Assembly: GCA_026984735.1 (NCBI GenBank)
Contig: JALSRN010000030.1
Coordinates: forward strand, 1-58,024
DNA: 58,024 nucleotides
Direction: 5' to 3'
From: Sedimenticola sp.
GTDB taxonomy: Bacteria > Pseudomonadota > Gammaproteobacteria > Chromatiales > Chromatiaceae
The notes under the pieces are model-generated. The model was not told the origin of the DNA and searched no databases. It was given only the letters and a program-made list of their open reading frames with translations. Both the position numbers and the translations under genes were made by a program. Shown here piece after piece: positions 8,430 to 16,635 of this stretch; positions within the stretch are counted from its first letter, which is position 1; every line of letters begins with the position of its first letter.

Positions 8430-10052
8430 TTAATGCTGTTTATTCGATAATTCCAGCGATTCTTCCCGAAGCTCTCCGTCGAACTCCTCTTCCAGCATGC
8501 GCACCACCGGATCCGCCTTCATCGAGGCCAAGGTTTCGGCGCGCCTTCGTCGGGCTCGTTCCTCTTTCTTGCGGGCCGGGGTCTCCCTCGCCTCGTCGTT
8601 CGCTTCGATGCGCAGCTCCACCGGCCGGTCCAGCCACTTTTCCAGAGCCTCGCGCAGCGTCGCTTCGGCACGACCGCCCACTTGCAACGCCCGCCCCTCG
8701 GGCGCCAAATGGAGCACCAGCCGACGGCCGTCCCACGACTCCAGCGAACAGTGGCTGGCAAGCTGGGCGGAGATGCCTCCCAGCTTCAACCGTTCCACCA
8801 CCTGATGCCAACTCTCCGGAGTCAGGACCGGGGAAGTAGCGGCGGAGGGCGCTCTCTGCTTCCGCTCCTCCGCCGGCGCGGCGACAGGAGCAGTGCAGGC
8901 GGATGAAGGAGAAGAGGGCCGATCGCGGCGCTCTGGCGGGGAAGGCGGCAGGGCCGACGGCCCCTCCTCTTCCGGCCGGAAAGCCAGCATGCGCAGCAGC
9001 ACCATCTCAAAGCCGCTGCGGGGATCGGGCGCCAGGGGCAGATCCCGCTGGCCGCGCAAGGCGATCTCGTAGAAGAGCTGGGTCTCTTCGGGATGGAGCA
9101 GCCCTGACAGCCGGCGCAGCGCCTCCAGCTCCGGCCAGCTCTCGTCGCCGAGGTCGGGAACCGCCTGCAGCAGCGCCAAGCGGTGCAGCAACGCCACCAG
9201 CTCCTTGAGCAGAGCGGCGAAATCGGGCGCCTCTTCCGCCATGGAAGCGATGTGCTCCAGCACGCCGGAGGCATCGTTCTCCACCACCCGCTCCAGCAGG
9301 GCGGGCAGGCGATCCTGGGCGAGAATGCCCAGCATGGCCTTCACCTCCTCTTCCCCGACCCGGCCGCCGCCGAAGCCGATGGCCTGATCGAGCAGACTCA
9401 GCCCATCGCGCATGCTGCCGTCGGCGGCACGCGCCAGGAGGGTGAGCGCCGGCGCCTCCCACTCCACCCCTTCGGCCCGCAAAATGCGTTCGAACTGCCC
9501 CCGGATCTGCTCCAGCGGCAGCCGCTTCAGATTGAGCTGGAGGCAGCGGGAGAGGACGGTCACCGGCACCTTCTGCGGGTCGGTAGTGGCCAGCAGGAAC
9601 TTCACGTGGGGAGGCGGCTCCTCCAGCGTCTTCAACAGAGCGTTGAAGCTGGAATCGGAGAACATGTGCACCTCGTCGATGAGGTACACCTTGTAGCGGC
9701 CGCGGATGGGCGCGAAAGGGACGTTCTCGAGCAGCTCACGGGTCTGGTCCACCTTGGTCCGCGAGGCGGCGTCCACCTCGATGAGGTCGGCGAAGCGCCC
9801 TTCGTCCACTTCCCGGCAGATGCCGCACTCGCCGCAAGGAACCGAGCTCACCCCCCGCTCGCAGTTGAGCGACTTGGCCAGGATCCGCGCCAGCGTGGTT
9901 TTGCCCACGCCGCGCGTGCCGGTGAAGAGATAGGCGTGGTGCAGGCGCTCGTTGTCCAGGGCGTTGCTCAGAGCGCGCACCACATGCTCCTGCCCCACCA
10001 TCTCGGCGAAGTTCTTGGGGCGCCACTTGCGGGCCAGTACCTGGTAAGACAT
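8430..10052 (-). CDS. dnaX: DNA polymerase III subunit gamma/tau
   Basis: 540-residue clamp-loader ATPase. From the ATG at 10052 (MSYQVLARKWRPKNFAEMVGQ) it shows Walker A GTRGVGKTT (45-53), zinc Cys at 64, 73, 76 and 79, a DEVH Walker B and the SRC sensor-1 motif (VLSRCLQLNLK). A Pro/Ala/Ser-rich linker (about 375-420) leads to the tau C-terminal domain. The upstream extension to 10106 overlaps the SRP RNA region and is rejected. I see no poly-A slippery heptamer, so production of a gamma form by frameshifting is not apparent. Confidence 0.96.
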   Translation of the reverse strand: MSYQVLARKWRPKNFAEMVGQEHVVRALSNALDNERLHHAYLFTGTRGVGKTTLARILAKSLNCERGVSSVPCGECGICREVDEGRFADLIEVDAASRTKVDQTRELLENVPFAPIRGRYKVYLIDEVHMFSDSSFNALLKTLEEPPPHVKFLLATTDPQKVPVTVLSRCLQLNLKRLPLEQIRGQFERILRAEGVEWEAPALTLLARAADGSMRDGLSLLDQAIGFGGGRVGEEEVKAMLGILAQDRLPALLERVVENDASGVLEHIASMAEEAPDFAALLKELVALLHRLALLQAVPDLGDESWPELEALRRLSGLLHPEETQLFYEIALRGQRDLPLAPDPRSGFEMVLLRMLAFRPEEEGPSALPPSPPERRDRPSSPSSACTAPVAAPAEERKQRAPSAATSPVLTPESWHQVVERLKLGGISAQLASHCSLESWDGRRLVLHLAPEGRALQVGGRAEATLREALEKWLDRPVELRIEANDEARETPARKKEERARRRRAETLASMKADPVVRMLEEEFDGELREESLELSNKQH

Positions 10053-10077
10053 CTGTGGGTCGAAAAGGAGAAAATGG

Positions 10078-10188
10078 TGGCGACCGTACCAGCCGCACCC
10101 CGGCACACGCGTTCACTGCTGCGGCTGCTCCCTTCCGGGCCTGACCGGGTTCACAGCTAGGCGTTGCGAGGGGACCGATACGACCGCC
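10078..10188 (-). ncRNA. ffs: Signal recognition particle 4.5S RNA (small bacterial type)
   Basis: The minus strand carries the conserved SRP core: GGTCAGGCCCGGAAGG, then GAGCAGCCGCAG and GCGTGTGCCGGG. These correspond to the symmetric/asymmetric loops and GGAA tetraloop that bind Ffh. The flanks (TGGCGGTCGTA at the 5' side, TACGGTCGCCA at the 3' side) pair to close a single long hairpin of about 110 nt. Position directly upstream of dnaX is a common location. Ends are approximate within a few nt. Confidence 0.93.
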
Positions 10189-10276
10189 ATAACAGCGTCG
10201 TCGATCTCGTTTCGATGTAGGCGGATTATGGCGCATCCGCAAGCGGTTGGCCACGGATTCCGTCTCGGGCCGGGAA

Positions 10277-11443
10277 TCAGCCGCTGATGACCCGATTTCG
10301 CCCCGCCGCCTTGGCGCGGTAGAGGTTGCGGTCGGCCGCGAGGAAGAGCTCCTGAGGGCGCCCTTCCTCCTCTGGTTTCCAAGTGGCCACCCCCAGGCTG
10401 GCGGTCACGCCTCTGCCTCCGTCGAAAAGCTGCTGTTCGATTGCCTGCCGCAACCGCTCGGCTGCGCGTACCGCCGTCTCTTCATTGCCGTGGAGAAGAA
10501 TGGCGAACTCCTCTCCACCGATGCGGGAAGGCTGCTCGCAACCTTCGAAATTCTCGCAAACCTCCCGCAGAATGGCCGCGATCTTTCGCAGCACCTCGTC
10601 GCCCATGGGGTGGCCGTGCTCGTCGTTGTAACTTTTGAAATGGTCCACGTCGAGCAGCAGCAACGAGAGAGTGCGGCGTTGTTCCCAGGCCCGTTCACAA
10701 ATGGCGTCGTAGTCTGCATCGAACTGACGCCGGTTGCCCACCCCGGTGAGGGCGTCGGTGAAAGAGTAGCGGAGTAGCTGGCGGTTACTCTGTTGCAACC
10801 TCTCCAGCAGATCCCGATTGGAAAATTGCAGGCGGATGGATCGTAAAACCATCTCTTCGTACTGTTTGGAATAGTAGATGTTCAACAGCAGAAAAAAGAT
10901 CAGCGCGATGCCCACCAGCGAATGGAAACTGCTCCCTTGCAAAAACATGGTGACAATGAGCGGCACCAGCGTCGGCACGGCGAAAGCGACGTAGTTGGGG
11001 AAAAAGTAAGAGTAAGGCCCCAGCGATCCCGCCACCATCCCACCCAGAATGATGACCAGAAGGGCGAAATCGTAGGCGTCGTGAGGGTGGAAAAAGAGCA
11101 GCCCTCCGAGCCCCCACACGCAACCAGAAATGAACGCCCCACCCAGTAAAAAGCGCTGGAGGCGGCTGTAATCACCATTATCGCGCAAACCGCGCGCCAA
11201 GCGTTGAACCACCCACAAACGCGTGGCTGCCAGCGTGGTCACGAAAATGAGCCAGACGATGGAGGAGCCGGTCCCCAGCCGTGCGTCGAACCCCCACACC
11301 ATGAGCAGGGCGATGGCGACACTGCCCGGCAGAACGAGAGGCAGGTGTTTCGCCACCAAAAGGAGCTGCTCCCGACGCACGGCCGACACCGGCGCCGACA
11401 ACTGCTCGGCACCGTTTTCCAGAGAAGCTTCAACGTGTTCCAA
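10277..11443 (-). CDS. Membrane diguanylate cyclase (GGDEF)
   Basis: About 388 residues. The N-terminal half has five or six hydrophobic segments (for example LVLPGSVAIALLMVWGF, FALLVIILGGMVAGSLG, LVGIALIFFLLLNIYY), forming an uncharacterised sensory membrane domain. A GGDEF domain follows (DALTGVGNRRQFD ... IGGEEFAILL ... NRVISG) that should make c-di-GMP. The product-inhibition I-site (RxxD five residues before GGEEF) is replaced by EGCE, so allosteric inhibition is probably absent. The start is uncertain. I prefer TTG at 11443 with GGGGGA eight nt upstream; the first ATG in frame (11596) lies inside a mobile repeat. The c-di-GMP link to the adhesin 4 kb away is plausible but only inferred. 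Confidence 0.88.
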   Translation of the reverse strand: MEHVEASLENGAEQLSAPVSAVRREQLLLVAKHLPLVLPGSVAIALLMVWGFDARLGTGSSIVWLIFVTTLAATRLWVVQRLARGLRDNGDYSRLQRFLLGGAFISGCVWGLGGLLFFHPHDAYDFALLVIILGGMVAGSLGPYSYFFPNYVAFAVPTLVPLIVTMFLQGSSFHSLVGIALIFFLLLNIYYSKQYEEMVLRSIRLQFSNRDLLERLQQSNRQLLRYSFTDALTGVGNRRQFDADYDAICERAWEQRRTLSLLLLDVDHFKSYNDEHGHPMGDEVLRKIAAILREVCENFEGCEQPSRIGGEEFAILLHGNEETAVRAAERLRQAIEQQLFDGGRGVTASLGVATWKPEEEGRPQELFLAADRNLYRAKAAGRNRVISG

Positions 11444-11511
11444 CAGACCATCCCCCAATGAGCGATCCCGCTCGACTGACCCTCGCGACCGCTGATTCGT
11501 TGTTGTTCTTA

Positions 11512-11680
11512 TTAGCAGGCTGTTGAAAAACAGCGTTTTTCGGCAGCCTGTGTGCGGTACATGGATGTGCCGCCATTTTCGAGGGCCGTAAGCCATTGAA
11601 AATGAAGGAACCGGGAAATCGCATTTTCCGGTTCCGTGGTTGAAAAAGTCCAGGGAAGGACTTTTTCAACATCCTGTTAG
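11512..11680 (-). mobile_element. MITE-like structured repeat, copy 1
   Basis: A 169-nt element with imperfect terminal inverted repeats (CTAACAGGATGTTGAAAAA / CTAGCAGGCTGTTGAAAAA when both are read inward) and internal hairpins: TTGAAAAAGTCC...GGACTTTTTCAA and GGAACCGG...CCGGTTCC. Copy 2, at 36378-36546, lies in the opposite orientation with high identity along its whole length. It has no coding capacity. It sits between the patatin gene and the cyclase gene and overlaps the possible 5' extension of the cyclase frame. Confidence 0.85.
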
Positions 11681-11697
11681 GGCGGACTCGCGGCAGG

Positions 11698-12618
11698 TTA
11701 CCCCTGTTCCAGCACGAATTCAATGGTGGGCCGAAGCCGCTCCACGCAGTGGCGCCCCTCCTCGATGGCCTCCCCCGCGCGGTGAAACTCCAGGAGGCCG
11801 ATATGGGCCAGCCTGGGGGTCAACACCACGTCCGGCGGATCGCCCGCCATGCGGCTGCGGGTGATGCGGTCCTGGGTGATGTTGATGGAGCTGGCGATGA
11901 TGTCGAACAGGCCGGGAGGACGTTCGCGATCGCGCACCGACTCGGGCAGCAGAGTGGAAGAGTAGCTTTTCAAAGCGTCGAGCAGCGAGTCGAGCGCTCC
12001 TCCTCCCTCCTCCTGACCTCCGCGAACCCGCCCCAGATGGCGGCCGAGGATGTCGCCGTTGAGATTGACCGCGATCACCAGGTCGGCGCCCAGAGCGTGA
12101 CAGAGCGAAACCGGCACCGGATTGACCAGCCCCCCGTCCACCAGCCACCGCCCCTCGTGGCGCACAGGCACGAAGAGGCCGGGCAGCGCGATGGAGGCCA
12201 TGATGGAATCGAGCACGCTCCCCTCGGTGAACCACACCTCCCGGCCGTTGAGCAGATCGGTGGCCACGCTGGCATAGGTCTTCGGCAACGACGGAACGTG
12301 AAGGTCTTCCGCAGCCACGTACTCTTGCAGAAAGCTTCGCAGCCGTTGGGAATCGATCAGGCCGTTGAGCCGCCAGCCGATGTCGAAGAAGGAGGCCACG
12401 TCCCGCCCCCGAAGAGAACGGACCCACCGTTCCAGCGAGCCGAGATTTCCAGCGGCGTAGGCGGCGGCCACGATGGAGCCGATGGAGCAGCCGGTCACCA
12501 CCTCGGGAACGATGCCCATCTCCTCCAGCGCCTGAAGAATGCCGATGTGGGCCCAGCCCCGGGCCGAGCCGCTGCCCAGGGCGATGCCGAGCTTCAGCTT
12601 GTCAGGGCTCGATCTCAA
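11698..12618 (-). CDS. Patatin-like phospholipase, RssA family
   Basis: 306-residue putative serine lipase/acyl hydrolase. It has the oxyanion loop GSGSARG (15-21), nucleophile Ser45 in GCSIG (43-47) and catalytic Asp161 in DGG, so the Ser-Asp dyad is complete. This compact cytoplasmic form matches RssA/YchK; the substrate is unknown. I keep the TTG start at 12618, because GAGGTG lies at proper distance and the family begins a few residues before LGIALG. The start overlaps the end of the carboxylase gene by 17 nt, which suggests translational coupling to pycB. Confidence 0.88.
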   Translation of the reverse strand: MRSSPDKLKLGIALGSGSARGWAHIGILQALEEMGIVPEVVTGCSIGSIVAAAYAAGNLGSLERWVRSLRGRDVASFFDIGWRLNGLIDSQRLRSFLQEYVAAEDLHVPSLPKTYASVATDLLNGREVWFTEGSVLDSIMASIALPGLFVPVRHEGRWLVDGGLVNPVPVSLCHALGADLVIAVNLNGDILGRHLGRVRGGQEEGGGALDSLLDALKSYSSTLLPESVRDRERPPGLFDIIASSINITQDRITRSRMAGDPPDVVLTPRLAHIGLLEFHRAGEAIEEGRHCVERLRPTIEFVLEQG

Positions 12619-14422
12619 CCAGCACCTCGTCGGGATTCACCGCGTCCCCCTTCTGGACGTAGACGGCGGTGACGGTGCCGGAAATGGGCGCCTGAACTTC
12701 GGTCTCCATCTTCATCGCCTCGGTGATGAGCACGGGCTGACCCGCCTCGATGACATCCCCCTCCTTGACCAGCACCTCCACGATGCTGCCCGGCATGGAG
12801 GTGGTGACGTGCCCCTCTTTGGTGGGTTTGGGACGGCGGCCGGCGATCGCCTTGCTCACCGCCCCCTCGGCGCCGCCGGTGAGCACCACCTCGTCCAGGG
12901 TCTCCACCAGCACCTCTTCGGGGACGCCGTCCACCGTAAGGTAGAAATGGCGCTCCGGCTGCCCTTTGTGACCGGCGCCGGTGATCTTCACATGGTAGCT
13001 CTCGCCGTGCAGCACGATGTTGAACTCGGTGGGCGCCGCCTCCTGCGGTCCGTTTCCGGGCGGCGGCTCCAGCGGCTCCGGCTGCAGCGCGCCCGCCTTG
13101 CGCTGTTCCAGGAACTGGCGGCCCACCTCGGGAAACATGGCGTAGGTGAGCACGTCTTCGTCCGACCCCGCCAGATCGCCGATCTCTTCACGAAGCTTGT
13201 CGAGTTCGGGCGGCAAAAGATCGGCGGGACGCCCCTCGATCACCTCCTGGCTGCCCACCGCCTTGCGCCGCAGCTCCTCGTTCACGGGACCTGGCGCTCT
13301 GCCGTAGCCGCCCTGCAGGTAGATCTTCACCTCGTTGGTGATGGTGGAGTAGCGCTCGCCGGTGAGCACGTTGATCACCGCCTGGGTGCCGACGATCTGC
13401 GAAGTGGGCGTCACCAACGGCGGATAGCCCAGGTCCTTGCGCACCCGGGGGATCTCCTCCATCACCTCCTGCATGCGGTTCAGCGCGTTTTGCTCCTTCA
13501 GCTGGTTGGCCAGGTTGGAGATCATGCCGCCGGGAATCTGGTTCACCTGCACGCGGGTGTCCACGCCGGTGTATTCGCTCTCGAACTGATGGTACTTCTT
13601 GCGGACCTCGTAGAAGTACATGCCGATCTCCTGCAGCAGCTCCAGGTCCATGCCGGTGTCGAACCCGGTGCCGCGCAGACCAGCCACCAGCGACTCGGTG
13701 GGAGGATGGCTGGTGCCGCCGGCCCACGAGGAGATGGCGGTGTCCACCCGCTCGGCGCCGGCCTCGATGGCCTTGAGATGGCACATGGCCGCCAAACCGG
13801 AGGTGGAATGGGAGTGGAGCTGCAGGGGCAGGTCCACCTCGGCCTTGATCGCCCTCACCAGCGCCTCGGTGGCGTAGGGGGTGAGCAGGCCCGCCATGTC
13901 CTTGATGCAGAGGCTGTCGCACCCCATGTCGGCCAGACCCCGGGCCAGCTCCACGAACCCTTCGATGGTGTGCACCGGGCTCACGGTGTAGCAAATGGCG
14001 CCCTGGGCGTGCTTGCCCGCCTCCTTGGTCGCCTCGATGGCGGTGCGCATGTTGCGGATGTCGTTGAGCGCGTCGAAGATACGGAAGACGTCCATGCCGT
14101 TCTCCGCCGCCTTGAGCACGAACGCGCGCACCACGTCGTCGGCGTAGTGGCGGTAGCCCAACAAATTCTGGCCGCGCAGCAGCATCTGGGTGCGGGTATC
14201 GGGCAGCGCCTCGCGCAATTTGCGCAGCCGCTCCCAGGGATCCTCCTTCAGAAAGCGGATGCAGGCGTCGTAGGTGGCGCCGCCCCAACACTCCAGCGAC
14301 CAGTACCCTGCCGCGTCCAGCTTCTCGCAAGCCGGCAACATGTCTTCGGTACGCATGCGCGTGGCGATGAGCGACTGGTGAGCGTCGCGCAGAACCACGT
14401 CGGTGATGTCGATTTTCGGCAT
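12602..14422 (-). CDS. pycB: Pyruvate carboxylase subunit B (carboxytransferase + biotin carrier)
   Basis: 606 residues, from MPKIDITDVVLRDAHQS. The carboxyltransferase barrel has the metal-site Asp in LRDAHQS, the LECWGGATYDACIRFL motif, SLCIKDMAGLL and LHSHSTSGLA. A linker of about 60 residues leads to a biotinyl domain with the EAMKMET motif, biotinyl-Lys at about 571. It is OadA-like, but no OadB/OadG membrane subunits are present and a biotin carboxylase subunit lies 2 kb away. A two-subunit pyruvate carboxylase (pyruvate to oxaloacetate) is therefore the better call than Na+-pumping decarboxylase. The frame extends upstream to 14581 without family similarity. Confidence 0.87.
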   Translation of the reverse strand: MPKIDITDVVLRDAHQSLIATRMRTEDMLPACEKLDAAGYWSLECWGGATYDACIRFLKEDPWERLRKLREALPDTRTQMLLRGQNLLGYRHYADDVVRAFVLKAAENGMDVFRIFDALNDIRNMRTAIEATKEAGKHAQGAICYTVSPVHTIEGFVELARGLADMGCDSLCIKDMAGLLTPYATEALVRAIKAEVDLPLQLHSHSTSGLAAMCHLKAIEAGAERVDTAISSWAGGTSHPPTESLVAGLRGTGFDTGMDLELLQEIGMYFYEVRKKYHQFESEYTGVDTRVQVNQIPGGMISNLANQLKEQNALNRMQEVMEEIPRVRKDLGYPPLVTPTSQIVGTQAVINVLTGERYSTITNEVKIYLQGGYGRAPGPVNEELRRKAVGSQEVIEGRPADLLPPELDKLREEIGDLAGSDEDVLTYAMFPEVGRQFLEQRKAGALQPEPLEPPPGNGPQEAAPTEFNIVLHGESYHVKITGAGHKGQPERHFYLTVDGVPEEVLVETLDEVVLTGGAEGAVSKAIAGRRPKPTKEGHVTTSMPGSIVEVLVKEGDVIEAGQPVLITEAMKMETEVQAPISGTVTAVYVQKGDAVNPDEVLVEIEP

Positions 14423-14600
14423 GAGTCGAACCGCTCGAAAAGCTCGATGGCGTCGGCGCATTGTGGAGCATTTCGAAGCGTGCGGCAATGCGTGGAAACC
14501 TGGCGGGAAGGCCAGGCCGCCGATGACCAAATTCCGGCCTTCGAAACCGTGAGCCGAGACGAAGCGCGCCTTTTCCGGCACAACTCCACTCCTCTCTCGT

Positions 14601-14642
14601 CGTCATTCCGGCCGGAGCCGAAGGCGGAGCGCCGGAATCCAG
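14601..14642. repeat. Dispersed 42-nt imperfect palindrome, copy B
   Basis: Same core as at 7320 and 29341 (cgtcattccggccgg...gccggaatccag). It is again intergenic and is followed by the related segment ccgcctacgtgggaagaggctgcgccggaa, comparable to the one near 7396-7425. Confidence 0.85.
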
Positions 14643-14733
14643 ACGATTCCCGCTCTCCGCCTACGTGGGAAGAGGCTGCGCCGGAACGACGATTCCTGGG
14701 CTGGCCCTGCTATTCGGCCTGGAACGGAACAGC

Positions 14734-14761
14734 ATATCAAGATATACTTAATGAGTTAAGT
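14734..14761. promoter_or_regulatory. Two abutting palindromes, candidate operator for the SulP gene
   Basis: ATATC-AA-GATAT (14734-14745) is followed directly by ACTTAA-TGAG-TTAAGT (14746-14761, perfect 6-bp arms). This is an AT-rich island in otherwise GC-rich DNA, about 75 nt upstream of the SulP ATG. It looks like a binding site for a dimeric repressor or activator. The regulator is not identifiable from the window. Confidence 0.5.
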
Positions 14762-14835
14762 TGCCCGCTTCGGCCTTCTCTCGGCAACGGGCGAATCCCA
14801 TCCAAACCAATTTGAGAATTCAGCGAGGTTCCTGA

Positions 14836-16632
14836 ATGAAAGCCATCAGCGTGCCGCCTGGCCTACTTCCGTTCCTGCCGTTCATGAAATGGTTGCCGAA
14901 AGTCGGAGGGGAGGAGCTGAAGGCCGATTTCCTCGCTGGACTCACGGGCGCCATCGTGGTGCTTCCGCAAGGCGTGGCTTTCGCCACCATCGCGGGCATG
15001 CCCCCGGAATACGGCCTTTACGCCGGCATGGTCCCCGCGGTGATCGCCGCCCTCTTCGGCTCGGCGCGGTTTCTCGTCTCCGGGCCCACCACCGCCGCCT
15101 CTATCGTCCTCTACTCGGCGCTCAGCGCCCACGCCGATCCGGGCACCGCGGAATACGTGAAGCTGGCGCTCACCCTCACCTTCATGGTGGGCATCACCGA
15201 GCTGGTGCTGGGGCTGGCACGCATGGGGGCGCTGGTCAACTTCATCTCCCATTCGGTGGTGACAGGCTTCACCGCCGGCGCCGCCATCCTCATCGGCGCC
15301 AAGCAGCTGAAGAACTTCTTCGGCGTGGAGATCCCCCGGGGCGGCCATCTGCCCGACATCCTCTACCATTTCGTCCAGCAGATCCCGCACATCAACTGGT
15401 ACGTGACCACCGTCGCCCTGGTGACCCTTCTCTCCGGCATCGCCACCAAACGATGGCTGCCCCGCTTCCCTCACATGATCGCCGCCATGCTCATCGGCAG
15501 CGTCGCCGGCTACATTCTCAACCTCGCCTTCGGACAGGAGGTCACCGGCATCAAGACGGTGGGCGCCCTGCCGAGCACTCTGCCGCCCCTCTCCTCCCCC
15601 GACTTCAGTCTCGACACCCTGAAGATGCTGGCAGGATCGGCGCTGGCCGTCACCATGTTCGCCCTCACCGAGGCGGTCTCCATCGGCCGCTCTCTGGCCG
15701 CGCGCACCGGCGAGCGCATCGACGGCAACCAGGAGTTCATCGGTCAGGGGTTGTCCAACATCTTCGGCAGCTTCTTCTCCGGCTATGTGGCCACCGGTTC
15801 CTTCAACCGCAGCGGCCTCAACTTCCAGGCCGGCGCCCGCACCCCGTTGGCGGCGGTGTTCGCGGGCGTGCTGCTGATGGTGATCGTGGTGATGGTAGCC
15901 CCGCTGGCCGCCTATCTGCCCAACGCGGCCATGGCCGGCATTCTCTTCATGGTGGCCTACGGCCTCATCGAGTTCAAAGAGATCAAGCACATCCTGCGCG
16001 CCAACAAGCGGGACGCCGCCGTCATGCTGGTCACCTTCTTCGGAGCGCTCTTCCTCGAACTGGAGACCGCCATCTTCGCCGGCATCCTGCTTTCGCTGGT
16101 GCTCTATCTGGAGAAGGTGTCTCGCCCCGCCATTGTCACCCGCACCCCCGACCCGCGCCTGCCCAACCGGGCCTTCTCCAGCGATCTGGATCTTCCCCAG
16201 TGCCCGCAGCTGCGCATCCTGCGGATCGACGGCTCGCTCTTCTTCGGATCCATCAGCCACGTGTTGGAAACCTTCGACCGGCTGCGGGAAGAGCATCCGG
16301 AGCAGAAGCACCTGGCCATCATTTGCCAGGGCATCAACTTCGCCGATATCGCCGGCTGCGAAGCCCTCGCTCACGAGGCCAAGCAGCGCAAAGCGATGGG
16401 CGGCGCGCTCTATCTGATCAACGTCAAGCAGGGGTTGTGGGACGCGCTGGACAGCTGCGGCGCCCTGGAGGTGATCGGAGAACGTCGCATCTTCCAGTCC
16501 AAGACGGCCGCGCTCCATGCCATCTTCCAGAAGCTCGACAAGGGGATCTGCCAGCGGTGCGACCGCCGCATCTTCCTGGAGTGCAAGGAGATTCCCCGCG
16601 TTCGGGAGGAGAGCTCGGAACAGGCCGCCTGA
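14836..16632 (+). CDS. SulP family anion transporter with STAS domain
   Basis: 598-residue inner-membrane SLC26/SulP carrier. The N-terminal transmembrane domain (about residues 20-430) carries family signatures: AGLTGAIVVLPQGVAFATIAGMPPEYGLYAGMVPA, VSGPTTAASIVLYS, and SNIFGSFFSGYVATGSFNRSGLNFQAGARTPLAAV. The C-terminal STAS domain (about 445-560) has the LRIDGSLFFGSI and INFADIAGCEAL segments. SulP proteins carry sulfate, bicarbonate or other anions, and sequence alone does not decide. Lying between two pyruvate carboxylase subunit genes in an autotroph suggests bicarbonate supply, which is inference. GCGAGG precedes the ATG. The gene is convergent with pycA, with a 3-nt gap. Confidence 0.9.
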   Translation: MKAISVPPGLLPFLPFMKWLPKVGGEELKADFLAGLTGAIVVLPQGVAFATIAGMPPEYGLYAGMVPAVIAALFGSARFLVSGPTTAASIVLYSALSAHADPGTAEYVKLALTLTFMVGITELVLGLARMGALVNFISHSVVTGFTAGAAILIGAKQLKNFFGVEIPRGGHLPDILYHFVQQIPHINWYVTTVALVTLLSGIATKRWLPRFPHMIAAMLIGSVAGYILNLAFGQEVTGIKTVGALPSTLPPLSSPDFSLDTLKMLAGSALAVTMFALTEAVSIGRSLAARTGERIDGNQEFIGQGLSNIFGSFFSGYVATGSFNRSGLNFQAGARTPLAAVFAGVLLMVIVVMVAPLAAYLPNAAMAGILFMVAYGLIEFKEIKHILRANKRDAAVMLVTFFGALFLELETAIFAGILLSLVLYLEKVSRPAIVTRTPDPRLPNRAFSSDLDLPQCPQLRILRIDGSLFFGSISHVLETFDRLREEHPEQKHLAIICQGINFADIAGCEALAHEAKQRKAMGGALYLINVKQGLWDALDSCGALEVIGERRIFQSKTAALHAIFQKLDKGICQRCDRRIFLECKEIPRVREESSEQAA

Positions 16633-16635
16633 GCC

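Larger units (their letters stand above)
14423..14835. other. Divergent intergenic region between pycB and SulP gene
   Basis: 413 nt with no credible gene. It holds repeat copy B (14601-14642) with related fragments to about 14695, then an AT-rich island (14730-14762) with two adjacent palindromes, and then the ribosome-binding site GCGAGG for the SulP gene. Confidence 0.6.

Noticed and set aside
12602-14422. Oxaloacetate decarboxylase alpha subunit (Na+ pump)
   Set aside because: No OadB or OadG genes are nearby, and a biotin carboxylase subunit gene lies 2 kb away, which fits two-subunit pyruvate carboxylase better.
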